Below, piece after piece: positions 8,222 to 17,652 of a stretch of 64,000 nt of DNA. A model generated the notes under the pieces. It did not search any database and was not told the DNA's origin. It worked only from the letters and a program-made list of their open reading frames with translations. A program made the position numbers and the translations under genes. Positions within the stretch are counted from its first letter, which is position 1; each line of letters begins with the position of its first letter. This DNA comes from Alphaproteobacteria bacterium (GTDB lineage: Bacteria > Pseudomonadota > Alphaproteobacteria > GCA-016699305), in assembly GCA_016699305.1 (NCBI GenBank), contig CP064970.1:868001-932000 (forward strand). Reading direction: 5' to 3'.

Positions 8222-8959
8222 TTAACCTCCGAAGGAGACGATGGCAACGGAACCCGCTGGTGCAGCTGCGGCACCAGGGGGAAGCGGATAGATGATATAT
8301 GTGCCCGAGCCTACTGTATAATTAGTCGGCGTCATAAATCTTACCCTAAGGCAATTACGCGTGCCGCGTATGGCAGCCGGCAGGCAAGCCGATGTGTTCT
8401 CTCCGGGCAAGCATGCGCGGACGCAGTTCGCTGAAGTTGCCGCCTCAACAATTCCCACAGAAGACAATAGCCCCCCCGCCTTTTGCAGCTGCCCTGAGAG
8501 CTCTGCCTGGGTCAGACCCCATAGGTATATTGCTCCATCCGAGACGGAGCTACTGGCTGGAGGAGGAGCCACCCATGTGGCGACAACGCGCCGTGCATCC
8601 GTCGGGTCGCCCGGGTTATAGCGGTACACAGCACTATTCCATTTACGATTCAGTTCGTCTGGGATACCCAATGCTAGATTGCGCCCACAATTCGGTGCCG
8701 GAACCGGGCTACCGCACATGAAATTCACAAGCCTTGAGTCGCTCAAGCCGCCATATATTGCCGGCGTCGCGATCACGTCTGTGGAAGATGCCCCCAATAG
8801 CGGAGTATTTTGCGCAAAACTGACCACCGCCCGGTGCCAAACCACCATGGCCTTGCCCGCAGGCGCCTGGTTATTTGGACGCCCCAGAGGCCACAGCCAC
8901 ACCTCAAAGAAGGCAGCGATAATCGCCAGCAAGACGTAGAGGTAGAAGAAAAGCCACAT
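8222..8959 (-). CDS. Membrane-anchored protein of the pilin operon (PilM-like?)
   Basis: The 245-residue protein starts with one hydrophobic segment (MWLFFYLYVLLAIIAAFFEV), after which the chain is predicted extracytoplasmic. It contains several cysteines (FMCGSP, NCGRN, CVRACLPGENTSACLP, NCLRVRF) that could form disulfides. Its stop overlaps the Shine-Dalgarno of the prepilin-S74 gene, so the two are translated together. The layout resembles the small PilM-type proteins that precede PilV in thin-pilus operons, but the length and Cys content do not give a firm family match. No secretion ATPase, platform protein or prepilin peptidase is encoded nearby. Confidence 0.6.
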   Translation of the reverse strand: MWLFFYLYVLLAIIAAFFEVWLWPLGRPNNQAPAGKAMVVWHRAVVSFAQNTPLLGASSTDVIATPAIYGGLSDSRLVNFMCGSPVPAPNCGRNLALGIPDELNRKWNSAVYRYNPGDPTDARRVVATWVAPPPASSSVSDGAIYLWGLTQAELSGQLQKAGGLLSSVGIVEAATSANCVRACLPGENTSACLPAAIRGTRNCLRVRFMTPTNYTVGSGTYIIYPLPPGAAAAPAGSVAIVSFGG

Positions 8960-9166
8960 GACGCCCTAGCCTGTTGGTGTTCAACTTCTGCCGGCATCCC
9001 ACTGCCCGGCAACACACAAAGTGAATTGGAACGATTCGCTCATGCTACACCGGATAATAACTCGCATTAATCAGACAACGCAAACTCTTAGGGCCATGCC
9101 ATTTCTCTCAACACGCTCACCCGCAAAGATATAACGAGAAATCTGGCCCCAGAGCTGCATTTCAGC

Positions 9167-9571
9167 TTATTGAACTGCCTTAGGACTCATGTACAAGCCA
9201 CAAATCAGCTGACATGCATCACCTTGCTGTTTAACGCAACAAACTCCCCAGCTCGCCAGCTTCTGTTGATTAAGCACATAATCTCCTCCGCCTGGCACAG
9301 CACAATTCTCAAAGTCCCCAGAACTACGGAACTCTGACAACATGTTCTTCTTTGCTCTAAAGCGTTCACGCATACACTCATTCGCAGATGATATAATTTG
9401 CCGAGATTGCCGTGATAAATTCGAGCAAGTAACCTTTTGTTTGCACGCACCATTCATCATCAAAATCGGACTCTCATTAAACGGCGCTTCATCTCTTACC
9501 GGCACGGCCATGGCTCCGGCTAGGGGGAGCGTCAGGAGGGCCAAGGCCAGGGCCATGATGCGCAAGAGCAT
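9167..9571 (-). CDS. Small secreted cysteine-rich protein, unknown function
   Basis: 134 residues with an N-terminal signal peptide (MLLRIMALALALLTLPLAGAMA, cleavage likely after AMA). The mature part of about 112 residues has eight cysteines including a CC pair (CKQKVTC, ECMRE, NCAVP, WGVCCVKQQGDACQLICG). A strong ribosome site (AAGGGGAA) precedes the ATG. Base composition is less GC-rich than the flanking genes. No family is recognised. It lies alone between the pilin operon and gapR, and it is about 200 bp beyond the upstream gene of the pilin pair, in the same orientation. Confidence 0.65.
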   Translation of the reverse strand: MLLRIMALALALLTLPLAGAMAVPVRDEAPFNESPILMMNGACKQKVTCSNLSRQSRQIISSANECMRERFRAKKNMLSEFRSSGDFENCAVPGGGDYVLNQQKLASWGVCCVKQQGDACQLICGLYMSPKAVQ

Positions 9572-9809
9572 AAGAGTTCCCCTTAAGCGAGAGTGAGCGA
9601 TTGAGAGGCAGGACGATTCGATAACCTATCCAGGATATCAATATCCTACACAATTGTGAAGAGAGTATGACCAAGATCGACCGAGGAATGATCAAAGACC
9701 GAGACTTTAAGGCAAGCGGGGGCCTTGCCCGTTGCGGCTTCATGGCGTAGCCTCGCGCGGCGCGGTTCCGGTCGGGGCCGTTCCAAGGCATGGCGGGGGC
9801 ACGAATCCA

Positions 9810-10064
9810 GTGACGAGTAATGTAAAATCGGCCGCAGTCGGCGCGGCGCAATTGAAAAGCGTGATTGAACGGATCGAACGCCTGGAAGACGAAAAAGCCG
9901 AGGTGGCCGCCCAGGTGCGCGAGGTGTATTCCGAAGCCAAAGGCAACGGGTTTGACGCTCGCATCTTGCGGCAGTTGGTGCGTTTGCGCCGCCTGGACCC
10001 CTCGGCGCGGGCCGAGCAAGAGGCCTTGTTAGACTTATATAAATCCGCATTGGGCATGGAATAG
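9810..10064 (+). CDS. gapR: DUF2312 nucleoid-associated protein GapR
   Basis: 84 residues from a GTG at 9810. The longer frame from 9732 would add 26 residues absent from the family. The core LKSVIERIERLEDEKAEVAA plus VREVYSEAKGNGFDARILRQ and VRLRRLDPSARAEQEALLDL is the DUF2312 signature. GapR is a coiled-coil, DNA-clamping protein that binds overtwisted AT-rich DNA ahead of replication and transcription in alphaproteobacteria. The flavin reductase gene starts 11 bp downstream. Confidence 0.9.
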   Translation: MTSNVKSAAVGAAQLKSVIERIERLEDEKAEVAAQVREVYSEAKGNGFDARILRQLVRLRRLDPSARAEQEALLDLYKSALGME

Positions 10065-10075
10065 GCGCACGAAAC

Positions 10076-10591
10076 ATGTCTGCTGACCTTGTTTCCCCCT
10101 CTTCCGACGCGTTTCGGGATGTTTTGGCGCGTTTGGCGGGCGGCGTGGCGGTGATGGCCACATGTACCGGCTCGGATGCGCCCATCGGGGTGACCGTCAG
10201 CGCTCTATGCTCTGTGTCGCTCGAGCCGCCCTTGGTGCTGACCTGTTTGGCGCATACGGCCAGCGTCTATTCCGCTTTCCGTGCTTGCGATTCATGGGGG
10301 ATCAGCCTGCTTTCGGCCGAGCAATCCGCTCTATCCGACCGGTTTGCCCAACGCGGCGGACAAGATTGGGACGGGGTGGCGCTGCATCCTTCGGCCACTG
10401 GCGTGCCGTTGCTGGCAGGGGCATTGGGTTGGATCGAATGCCGCCGTCACGCCCGGCACGAGGCCGGCGACCATGATATTTTCGTGGGCCATGTCCTGGC
10501 TTTGGCCTTGGGGACCGATGCGCCCGCCTTGATCTGGTACCAGCGCGGCTATTCGCGCGCCGTCTCGCTTTCTTCGTCAATGACGCGCTGA
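10076..10591 (+). CDS. Flavin reductase-like (FMN-binding split barrel) protein
   Basis: The 171-residue protein is homologous to the small reductase component of two-component flavin monooxygenases: FRDVLARLAGGVAVMATCTG, the GVTVSALCSVSLEPPLVLTC segment that binds the flavin, SVYSAFRACDSWGISLLSAEQ, and the C-terminal GDHDIFVGHVLAL. No oxygenase partner is adjacent. It follows gapR by 11 bp and overlaps the convergent ABC exporter gene by 43 bp at the 3' end. Confidence 0.85.
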   Translation: MSADLVSPSSDAFRDVLARLAGGVAVMATCTGSDAPIGVTVSALCSVSLEPPLVLTCLAHTASVYSAFRACDSWGISLLSAEQSALSDRFAQRGGQDWDGVALHPSATGVPLLAGALGWIECRRHARHEAGDHDIFVGHVLALALGTDAPALIWYQRGYSRAVSLSSSMTR

Positions 10592-12420
10592 GCGGGGACC
10601 GTCAGGACCTGATCGGCATCGTCCGGTTCCGCCGGTAAATTCTGCCCGTCTTCTTGCAAGAACCCTCCCGATTGTCGCCGCCATAGGCCGGCATAGATTC
10701 CGCCTTTGGCCAGCAATTGGGCATGGGTGCCGTCCTCGACGATGCCGCCTTGGTCCAACACCACCAGGCGATCCAAATGCATGATGGTGCTTAGGCGATG
10801 GGCGATCGCCACCACGGTGCGGCCTTGCATGGCCAGTTTCAGGGAATCTTGGATCGCGGCTTCCGACTCGCTGTCCAGGGCCGAGGTGGCCTCGTCCAGA
10901 ATCAGGATTGGCGCGTCTTTCAGTAACGCGCGCGCCACCGCCAGACGCTGACGCTGCCCGCCTGATAGCTTCACGCCGCGCTCGCCCACCATGCTGTCAT
11001 AGCCTTGGGGCAGTTTGTCGATGAATTCATGCGCATGCGCGGCATGTGCCGCATGGCGGATATCAGCCTCGCTGGCGCTGGGACGTCCATAACCGATATT
11101 CTCGCGCAAGCTGCGGTGAAACAAGGTGGTGTCTTGCGGGATCAAGGCGATCTGGCCGCGCAGACTTTCTTGCGTCACGCCGCGAATATCCTGCCCATCG
11201 ATCAAGATGCGTCCACCGCTGACGTCATACAGGCGCAGCAGCAAGGACACCAAGGTGCTTTTCCCCACGCCGCTGGCCCCCACCAGGCCCAGCTTTTGCC
11301 CGGCAGGGATCGTCAGGCGCATTCCATCGAACACCACGGCCCCGTCGGGATATGCGAAGCGCAGGTCTTCCAGGCGAATCTCGCCGCCCTTGATCTCTAA
11401 TCCCCGCGCACCGGGCGCATCCGGCATTTCGTGCGGGATGATCAGCATGCGCGTGGCCTCGCGCGCTGCGCCGTAATTGTCGATCACTTCCGATAACGCC
11501 TCGCCCAAGTTCCAAATCTGCTTGGATAGAATGGTCACCAATCCCACCATCATCACCACGTCGCCCGTGGTCATCCGGCCCTCTTGCCAAGCCCACAGCG
11601 CGCCCGTGAACATCCCCAGCCACAGCACGATATCCAGGATATATTGCCCCACGCGCATGCTGGCATAGGCCAGAAAGACTTGTCGGCGGCGGTATTTCTC
11701 GTCCTCGACATAGCCGCCCAGATAGGCGTCTTCCTGGGCATGATGGGCAAAGGTGATCAGGTTACGGATATTGGCGATGGCGTCCACGATGCGGCCCGTG
11801 ACCGCCGTCTTGGCCGTGTTGTGGTCCTCCGAGCGGATCGCGCAATAACGGGCGCGCCATGCGCAAAAACCAATATAGACCACCGCCCACAGGCAAATCC
11901 CGACCACGAATCCCCATCCGGCCTGCATCATCAAAACGCCGGTGACGGCCAAGGTGGCCAGTGTCGGAAAGAAATCCCAGGCGGCAAGCTCGTATAACTT
12001 CATCAGCTGTTCGGGCAGCAGCATCACTTTATGCGCGATCTTGCCCGAAAGCTCGTCATCGAACCATCCATTGGCATGACGCTGGACATGGGCAAATACG
12101 GCGCGGCGCATCCGCGCCAGCAACGGAAAGCGCAGATGATAGGCCACGAACCATTGCACGAAGGTCAACGCAAACCGCACCAGCAGAATGCCGACGAATA
12201 GGGCCAAGGGCGGCGTCAAAACCGTCCAGACGCGATCGGCATGCGGAGTCAGCGTCCCCAAGGCGTCGATGATCTGTTTGGTGGCATAGGTCAATGACGC
12301 ATACAGCGATTGCGACAGAAGGGGGATCAGGATGAATCCCATCGCCAGCAACGGAGTCTGCCGCGCGAAATGAATCAGCATCGGTAGGGGCTTGTTCGGA
12401 AAAGGCAAAGAGTCGGTCAT
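10549..12420 (-). CDS. ABC exporter, fused membrane and ATPase domains (MsbA/MDR type)
   Basis: A 623-residue half-transporter. Six transmembrane helices fill about residues 20-320 (LLAMGFILIPLLSQSLYASL, LALFVGILLVRFALTF and others). The nucleotide-binding domain follows: Walker A GASGVGKST near residue 380, signature LSGGQRQRLAVARALL, Walker B ILILDEATSALD, and the H-loop AIAHRLSTI. A roughly 50-residue acidic tail follows the ATPase. Substrate cannot be told from sequence; lipid-like or drug export is typical. It stands alone and reads towards the flavin reductase gene. Confidence 0.9.
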   Translation of the reverse strand: MTDSLPFPNKPLPMLIHFARQTPLLAMGFILIPLLSQSLYASLTYATKQIIDALGTLTPHADRVWTVLTPPLALFVGILLVRFALTFVQWFVAYHLRFPLLARMRRAVFAHVQRHANGWFDDELSGKIAHKVMLLPEQLMKLYELAAWDFFPTLATLAVTGVLMMQAGWGFVVGICLWAVVYIGFCAWRARYCAIRSEDHNTAKTAVTGRIVDAIANIRNLITFAHHAQEDAYLGGYVEDEKYRRRQVFLAYASMRVGQYILDIVLWLGMFTGALWAWQEGRMTTGDVVMMVGLVTILSKQIWNLGEALSEVIDNYGAAREATRMLIIPHEMPDAPGARGLEIKGGEIRLEDLRFAYPDGAVVFDGMRLTIPAGQKLGLVGASGVGKSTLVSLLLRLYDVSGGRILIDGQDIRGVTQESLRGQIALIPQDTTLFHRSLRENIGYGRPSASEADIRHAAHAAHAHEFIDKLPQGYDSMVGERGVKLSGGQRQRLAVARALLKDAPILILDEATSALDSESEAAIQDSLKLAMQGRTVVAIAHRLSTIMHLDRLVVLDQGGIVEDGTHAQLLAKGGIYAGLWRRQSGGFLQEDGQNLPAEPDDADQVLTVPAQRVIDEESETARE

Positions 12421-12553
12421 AGGGCACCTGAAAATTTATGATCTGCCAGTCTATCATGCCCAAGACGCCAAGGCCGGGACGAAATTGCTTTCCCCATCCC
12501 GGACTATTGGGCTATAGCGCAAGAGAAGCCGCCCCGAAAGGAACAACGCCCCC

Positions 12554-13048
12554 GTGCCGCAAGACGATCTGCGCGAATTGTATCAGGACATGATCTTGGA
12601 TCATGGCAAACACCCGCGCAATTTCCGGGTTCTGGATCCGTGCGATCATCAGGCGCTGGGGCATAATCCGCTCTGCGGCGACCGATTGGTCGTGTTCTTG
12701 AAATTGGGAGAGGATGGCCGCATCGAAGACGCCGCGTTTCAAGGCGCGGGATGCGCCATCGCGGTGGCCTCGGCTTCGCTGATGACCGATATGGTGCGCG
12801 GCGCATCGCCCGAACAGGCGCAAAAGCTGTTCAACGCGTTGCATACCCTATGTACCGGAGGAGACGCCAAAGCCATGCTGGCCGATCTGACGCCCGATCA
12901 ACAAGATCGGTTGCATGTGCTGGCAGGGGTGCAGGCCTATCCGGTGCGCGTGAAATGCGCGACCTTGGCATGGCATGCGCTGCGCGCCGCCTTGGCCTCT
13001 CATACGCCCGTGGCAGATGAAGAATATCGTGTGACGACGGAAGAATAA
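12554..13048 (+). CDS. sufU: SufU-type Fe-S cluster scaffold protein
   Basis: 164 residues from a GTG at 12554. The three scaffold cysteines are present at 41 (NPLCGD), 67 (GAGCAIAVASASLM) and 135 (RVKCATLAWH), plus the conserved Asp43. The spacer between the second and third cysteine is the longer SufU type rather than IscU type. SufU accepts sulfur from SufS for cluster building, yet no sufS or sufBCD is adjacent, and sufA/sufT are elsewhere in the window on the opposite strand. Confidence 0.88.
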   Translation: MPQDDLRELYQDMILDHGKHPRNFRVLDPCDHQALGHNPLCGDRLVVFLKLGEDGRIEDAAFQGAGCAIAVASASLMTDMVRGASPEQAQKLFNALHTLCTGGDAKAMLADLTPDQQDRLHVLAGVQAYPVRVKCATLAWHALRAALASHTPVADEEYRVTTEE

Positions 13049-13127
13049 TGGTGACGTAGATATGGAAAAGGGTTTGTACGGATATCTACCGAGTTGATAA
13101 TATGTTGTCCCCCGGCACGCTAAAGCC

Positions 13128-13904
13128 CTATCGGCGGTGATCGAAGAATGCGCCGATTGCCGCGCAGACTTGCTCGGGCCGCGTAAAATCCACGCGCGGG
13201 TGACGAAAGGGCACCCAGTGATGCCGCGCATACCACACGGTGTCAGGATGCGGCGGGCGGGTGTAGTCATAGGTGTCGGGATGCAGGGTGGCCAAGCTTT
13301 CCTGTTCCAGTTTCACATAACCCAAATTGGCTTTTTCGCTGACATAGGCGTCCAAACAACGACGTTTAAAGGCGCGTTCTTCGGGCGTGAGAGTCAGTAT
13401 CTGTGCATCCGAACGCTTCGTCACGAAACTGTGGCTGTGCGCCCGTCCGCCCGCAAAGTGATATTCGGCGCATTCGCGCAGATCATGGCCTTCTCCGGCC
13501 AAGAAAGCGCCGATGGCGTTCAAGGCGTCATGGTCGGGATTGCCGCCCTCATAGGCGGGCACCCATATTTGCGTGGGCGCATGCGCGGCGATATCGGCCT
13601 GAATACTCTTTGCCACCGCATCCATCTGTCGCCACAGGCCACGCGCGGGAAGATTGGGGTCCGGCTCTAAAAGCTGCGCGCCCATCATGGCCACCGCTTG
13701 CCGCCCTTGCGCCAATCGCCGCACCGCTTGGGCGGGACGCCGGCGACGATCCCAAAGCCACATGTCGTCCAGAGGGATCACGCCATCGGTCAGCCAGCGC
13801 ACAAAGACCTGTGCGCCTTGCTGATAAAGCCGCCACGCCGCCACGCCACAGGCGACGATCTCGTCATCCGGGTGCGGCGCTAAAATCAGGATGCGTTCCG
13901 TCAC
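13128..13904 (-). CDS. PIG-L family zinc deacetylase
   Basis: The 258-residue protein starts RILILAPHPDDEIVACG, where HPDDE supplies metal ligands and the general base, followed by VFVRWLTDG and later NPDHDALNAIGAF with the third ligand region. These enzymes remove N-acetyl groups from GlcNAc-type substrates. A divergent zinc-ribbon gene and a glycosyltransferase gene lie on the same strand upstream, so action on a surface glycan is plausible but not shown. Length and motif order match the family. Confidence 0.88.
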   Translation of the reverse strand: MTERILILAPHPDDEIVACGVAAWRLYQQGAQVFVRWLTDGVIPLDDMWLWDRRRRPAQAVRRLAQGRQAVAMMGAQLLEPDPNLPARGLWRQMDAVAKSIQADIAAHAPTQIWVPAYEGGNPDHDALNAIGAFLAGEGHDLRECAEYHFAGGRAHSHSFVTKRSDAQILTLTPEERAFKRRCLDAYVSEKANLGYVKLEQESLATLHPDTYDYTRPPHPDTVWYARHHWVPFRHPRVDFTRPEQVCAAIGAFFDHRR

Positions 13905-13950
13905 GGCTTACAACGCCCCGTCACGCGCCGCTGGTAAGGACAATCGGCTT

Positions 13951-14214
13951 CTAGGTGTCGCTTTCGATGTTATCATACAAGCCATAGACCTTGCCCCGTT
14001 CAGGAATCACGGGAATATTCGCCCGGCCCAACCGGTATAATGTCCAATAGTTTATCGAGTAGACGCGGTGCTTACAATCATCGTAGGGGCAGCAGTTCAC
14101 GCCTTGCTCGTTTTTCTTGATCTCGTCCGTCAAGAAGCAGCGATAACAGCCCGCGCACCATGCCCAGTCCGCTTGATCGTTGGTTTCGACGCTTTTGGCT
14201 GCATTTGTCATCAT
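13951..14214 (-). CDS. Small zinc-ribbon-like protein, unknown function
   Basis: 87 residues with a cysteine cluster WCAGCYRC and NCCPYDDCKHRV, which looks like a paired-knuckle zinc site. The rest (YWTLYRLGRANIPVIPERGK) is not recognised. GGGG/ATAAA lies upstream of the ATG at 14214. Codon use is plainer and less GC-rich than its neighbours. It lies between the PIG-L deacetylase and glycosyltransferase genes on the same strand. Confidence 0.6.
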   Translation of the reverse strand: MMTNAAKSVETNDQADWAWCAGCYRCFLTDEIKKNEQGVNCCPYDDCKHRVYSINYWTLYRLGRANIPVIPERGKVYGLYDNIESDT

Positions 14215-14329
14215 TTTATCCCCCTGTTTGAGGTCACAAAACTCAACCCATAATTGCTTATAACCCCATCATTGTCTATTTCAAAAAAAGCCGGAATGCA
14301 CAATGCCTGTTACTGATTCGTAAGTTTGT

Positions 14330-15589
14330 TTACCGTCCCGCCGAGCGGCGCCATGCAGGCAGTAAGTCTTGTTGCAAGGTGGCATCCCAGTCGTCAAGGG
14401 CGGTCGAAGCGATGCGATAAGCCGCCTGCCCCATGGATATCCGTCGCGCGTTATCGGTTGCCATCAAGGCCAGGGCCGCGCTCCACGCTTGGGGATCGTC
14501 CGAGGGCAGGTTGATCCCGGCCATCTCGCCCGTTTCTTCGCTTAAGAACCGCGCCACGCCACTGCCTTGCGCCGCCAGGACCGGCAGGCCGCTGGCGAGG
14601 GCCTCGGTGGCCACGCAGCTCCAGGTTTCGATGGCCGAAGGTAAGACAAAAATATCCGCGCTGGCATAAAGCCGCGCCAGATCAACCGGTGCCACATAAC
14701 CGGGGCAAGTGGCATGACCGGGCAAACGGGCCATGATGGATGCGCGCATCGGCCCCTCGCCCGCCGCGATCAGATGTATGGGCAGGCCTTGGCGCATCAA
14801 AGGCTCCAGCGCATCGAGGATCAGGCCGACATTCTTGCCTTCGTCCACGCGCCCAACCAACAGGATCACCATCCGTCCCGGCGGCACCGCATAACGCGCC
14901 TCGATCCCAGCCCGGTCGCGCTGGGCAGGATTGAACAGGGACCTATCTACACCCAGGCGCAACCAGGCGATTTTCTCGGGCGGTAAGACGGCGCGGGCCG
15001 CTTGCGCGTCTTGCTCGCGCGATACCATAGCCAGGGCGCATGCCGCTTGATGACGAGCCAGGCTGCGTTCCTGCCCTTGAGCGGCGCGTTCCCCGACCCA
15101 AGCGCCCAGCGCGCCTGGCAAGGCGGTGCGGGTGAACAAGCGCGTATAGGCCGGGGTATCGGTATGAACCGAATTGACCAAGGGAATGTGCCGCCGCCGC
15201 GCCACGCTTTGAGCCGTGCGGGCAAAGCTGAAAAAACCGTCGGTCGTGTGAATCACATGCGGCCGGGATCGCGCCAATGCCCAGGCCAGGCCGGGGTGAT
15301 ACGGAGCCAGATCGGTATGGTCGGGCATATGCAAGAAACGCCGCAACAGGCGCGTGTCTAAAACCGGCCTATGCCGCACCAAACGCACATGCGCAGCCAA
15401 ATCTTCCTGCCCCGCCCGATCCCCCAACAGATGGATGCTCATATCCAGCAGACCCGCAGGCAGTCGCGCCGCCGCCTCGGCCCAACGCAACCAGCACAGC
15501 ACATGCCCGCCCGCCTGGCGCTGACCCAGCAGGGTAATCAGCACGGCGACGCGCAAGGTTTGATCGTTTTTCGAATGGTCCGAAGTCAT
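14330..15589 (-). CDS. Glycosyltransferase family 4 (group 1, GT-B fold)
   Basis: About 419 residues from MTSDHSKNDQ at 15589; an in-frame ATG at 15625 would add 12 residues. The N-terminal Rossmann half holds PHVIHTTDGFFSFA. The C-terminal donor-binding half begins VILLVGRVDEGKNV and carries the EX7E element ETWSCVATEALASGLPVLAA with the preceding DIFVLPS. This is the GT4 pattern of retaining nucleotide-sugar transferases. The sugar and acceptor are unknown. It diverges from the PBP2 gene. Confidence 0.88.
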   Translation of the reverse strand: MTSDHSKNDQTLRVAVLITLLGQRQAGGHVLCWLRWAEAAARLPAGLLDMSIHLLGDRAGQEDLAAHVRLVRHRPVLDTRLLRRFLHMPDHTDLAPYHPGLAWALARSRPHVIHTTDGFFSFARTAQSVARRRHIPLVNSVHTDTPAYTRLFTRTALPGALGAWVGERAAQGQERSLARHQAACALAMVSREQDAQAARAVLPPEKIAWLRLGVDRSLFNPAQRDRAGIEARYAVPPGRMVILLVGRVDEGKNVGLILDALEPLMRQGLPIHLIAAGEGPMRASIMARLPGHATCPGYVAPVDLARLYASADIFVLPSAIETWSCVATEALASGLPVLAAQGSGVARFLSEETGEMAGINLPSDDPQAWSAALALMATDNARRISMGQAAYRIASTALDDWDATLQQDLLPAWRRSAGR

Positions 15590-15696
15590 AGCGGCCAGCA
15601 TGCGTCCCTTGCAGCGGGGGATCAAGTGCGCTCATCTCTGGCATTCTGGCCCCGCTCCTTGTATGAACGGGGGAACCTGCTGATGATAGAAGGCCC

Positions 15697-17532
15697 ATGT
15701 CCGACCGCGAACGCCTGCGTATCATGACCCGCCGCGCCTTTCTTTTAGGCGGTCTGGAGCTGGGAATCGTTGGCCTTTTGACGGGGCGCTTGTATCAATT
15801 GCAAATCCTGAATGGCGAGCATTACCGCACCCTGGCGGAAGAGAACCGCATCAATCTGCGCCTACTGCCGCCGCCGCGCGGGTTGATCCTGGACCGGATG
15901 GGGACGCCGTTTGCGGGCAATCAGGGCAATTACCGGGCGGTGATGGTGGCCGAGGGCGCGGCGGGCGATGTCCCAGGACTTTTGGACCGCCTGACCCGCC
16001 TGCTGGCCCTGACCGCCGAAGACCGCAAACGCATCGAGCATGATCTGCGTTCGGCCCGTCCCTTCAATCCCGTTCTGGTGCGCGAGAACCTGCCTTGGGA
16101 ACAAGTGGCCGCGTTGGAGCTGAACACCCCGGATATACCAGGGGTCAGCATCGAAAAAGGCGAGGTGCGCTATTACCCCTTGGGCGAGGCGGCGGCGCAT
16201 GTGATCGGCCATGTCGGCGCGGTGACCGACCGCGACCTTGAACCCACGCGCAAAGATCCCGTCTTGCTGCTGCCAGGGTATAAGATCGGCAAGAACGGCA
16301 TGGAAAAACAAAAAGATTCCGTGCTACGCGGCCGCGCCGGTTTCGTGCAATTGGAAATGAACGCGCGTGGGCGGGTGATGCGCGAACTGGGGCGGCAAGA
16401 AGGCCGCATCGGCGCGCCGTTGACCCTGACCTTGCATGCGGGACTGCAGGAATTCGCGCATCATCGTCTGGCCGAGCATCCCAGCGCCAGCGCCGTGGTG
16501 ATGGATGTCACCAATGGCGACGTGCTGGCTTTGGCTTCGTGCCCGGGCTTTGACCCCAATATGTTCGCCCAAGGCATCCCCTCGACCGTATGGAAGTCCT
16601 TGAACGAGGACGAACGCGCGCCCTTGACCAACAAGGCAGTCTCGGGCTTATACGCGCCCGGCTCCACCTTCAAGGTCGTGGTGGCCCTGGCCGCCCTCGA
16701 AAGCGGGTTGGTGGACGCGGATCATGCCGTCTCATGCCCTGGTCATACGGATTATGGCAATCACCGCTTCCATTGCTGGAAAAAGGAAGGTCATGGCCGC
16801 TTGACCATGTTGGGCGGCATCTATCAATCCTGCGACGTGTATTTTTACGATCTGGGACGACGCATCGGCATCGACCGCATTCATGCCATGGCCGTGCGCC
16901 TGGGGCTTGGCAACAAATTGGGGCTGGACCTGCCGCATGAACGCGGCGGATTGATCCCCAACCAGGCATGGAAACGCGCGCGCCTGAACGCGCCTTGGAC
17001 GGGCGGCGAAAATCTGGTGGCCGCCATCGGTCAGGGCTATATTACCACCACGCCCTTGCAGCTGGCCACGGTCGCAGCCCGCATCGCTGGCGGCGGCTTG
17101 GAAGTTGTGCCGCGCCTGATACGCAAAGTGGGGGATACCCCAGAACCGCCGCCCGCCGCGAAATCTTTGGGTATTAACCCCGATCATCTGGCGCTGGTCG
17201 TCAAAGGCATGGAGGCCGTGACCCAAGCCGGCGGCACCGCCTATGGCGCGCGGATCACCGAGGCCGGATACGAGATGGCGGGAAAGACCGGCACATCGCA
17301 GGTTCGGCGCATTTCGCGCGAGGAACGCGCCACCGGCGTCATCCCCAACGAACAACGCCCCTGGCGTGAGCGCGACCACGCCCTGTTCATCGGCTTTGCC
17401 CCCATCCACGCCCCGCGCTATGCCTGCGCCGTGGTGGTCGAGCATGGCGGCGGCGGCTCCAAGGCCGCCGCGCCCATCGCCCGCGACATCCTATTAGAAG
17501 CGCAAAAGCGCGACGTGGCGAAGGCAACTTAA
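15697..17532 (+). CDS. mrdA: Penicillin-binding protein 2 (elongasome transpeptidase)
   Basis: The 611-residue protein has an N-terminal signal anchor (AFLLGGLELGIVGLLTGRLYQ), a PBP dimer domain (ENRINLRLLPPPRGLILDRMG) and a transpeptidase domain. The active-site Ser323-x-x-Lys326 is in GSTFKVV, SCD at 378-380 is the second motif and KTG at 530-532 the third. Class B PBP2 crosslinks peptidoglycan with RodA during side-wall growth. In many proteobacteria mreBCD and rodA flank it; here neither does. Confidence 0.93.
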   Translation: MSDRERLRIMTRRAFLLGGLELGIVGLLTGRLYQLQILNGEHYRTLAEENRINLRLLPPPRGLILDRMGTPFAGNQGNYRAVMVAEGAAGDVPGLLDRLTRLLALTAEDRKRIEHDLRSARPFNPVLVRENLPWEQVAALELNTPDIPGVSIEKGEVRYYPLGEAAAHVIGHVGAVTDRDLEPTRKDPVLLLPGYKIGKNGMEKQKDSVLRGRAGFVQLEMNARGRVMRELGRQEGRIGAPLTLTLHAGLQEFAHHRLAEHPSASAVVMDVTNGDVLALASCPGFDPNMFAQGIPSTVWKSLNEDERAPLTNKAVSGLYAPGSTFKVVVALAALESGLVDADHAVSCPGHTDYGNHRFHCWKKEGHGRLTMLGGIYQSCDVYFYDLGRRIGIDRIHAMAVRLGLGNKLGLDLPHERGGLIPNQAWKRARLNAPWTGGENLVAAIGQGYITTTPLQLATVAARIAGGGLEVVPRLIRKVGDTPEPPPAAKSLGINPDHLALVVKGMEAVTQAGGTAYGARITEAGYEMAGKTGTSQVRRISREERATGVIPNEQRPWRERDHALFIGFAPIHAPRYACAVVVEHGGGGSKAAAPIARDILLEAQKRDVAKAT

Positions 17533-17652
17533 GGGAATATTGAAGGAATATTAACCAGACCATCCCCATGATCGCGCTTGTGCGAGGGATGGATTGCTTT
17601 ACAATGATCCCCATCATGTACCGCCCGTGATCGAAAGGCCCCACGGCTCACA

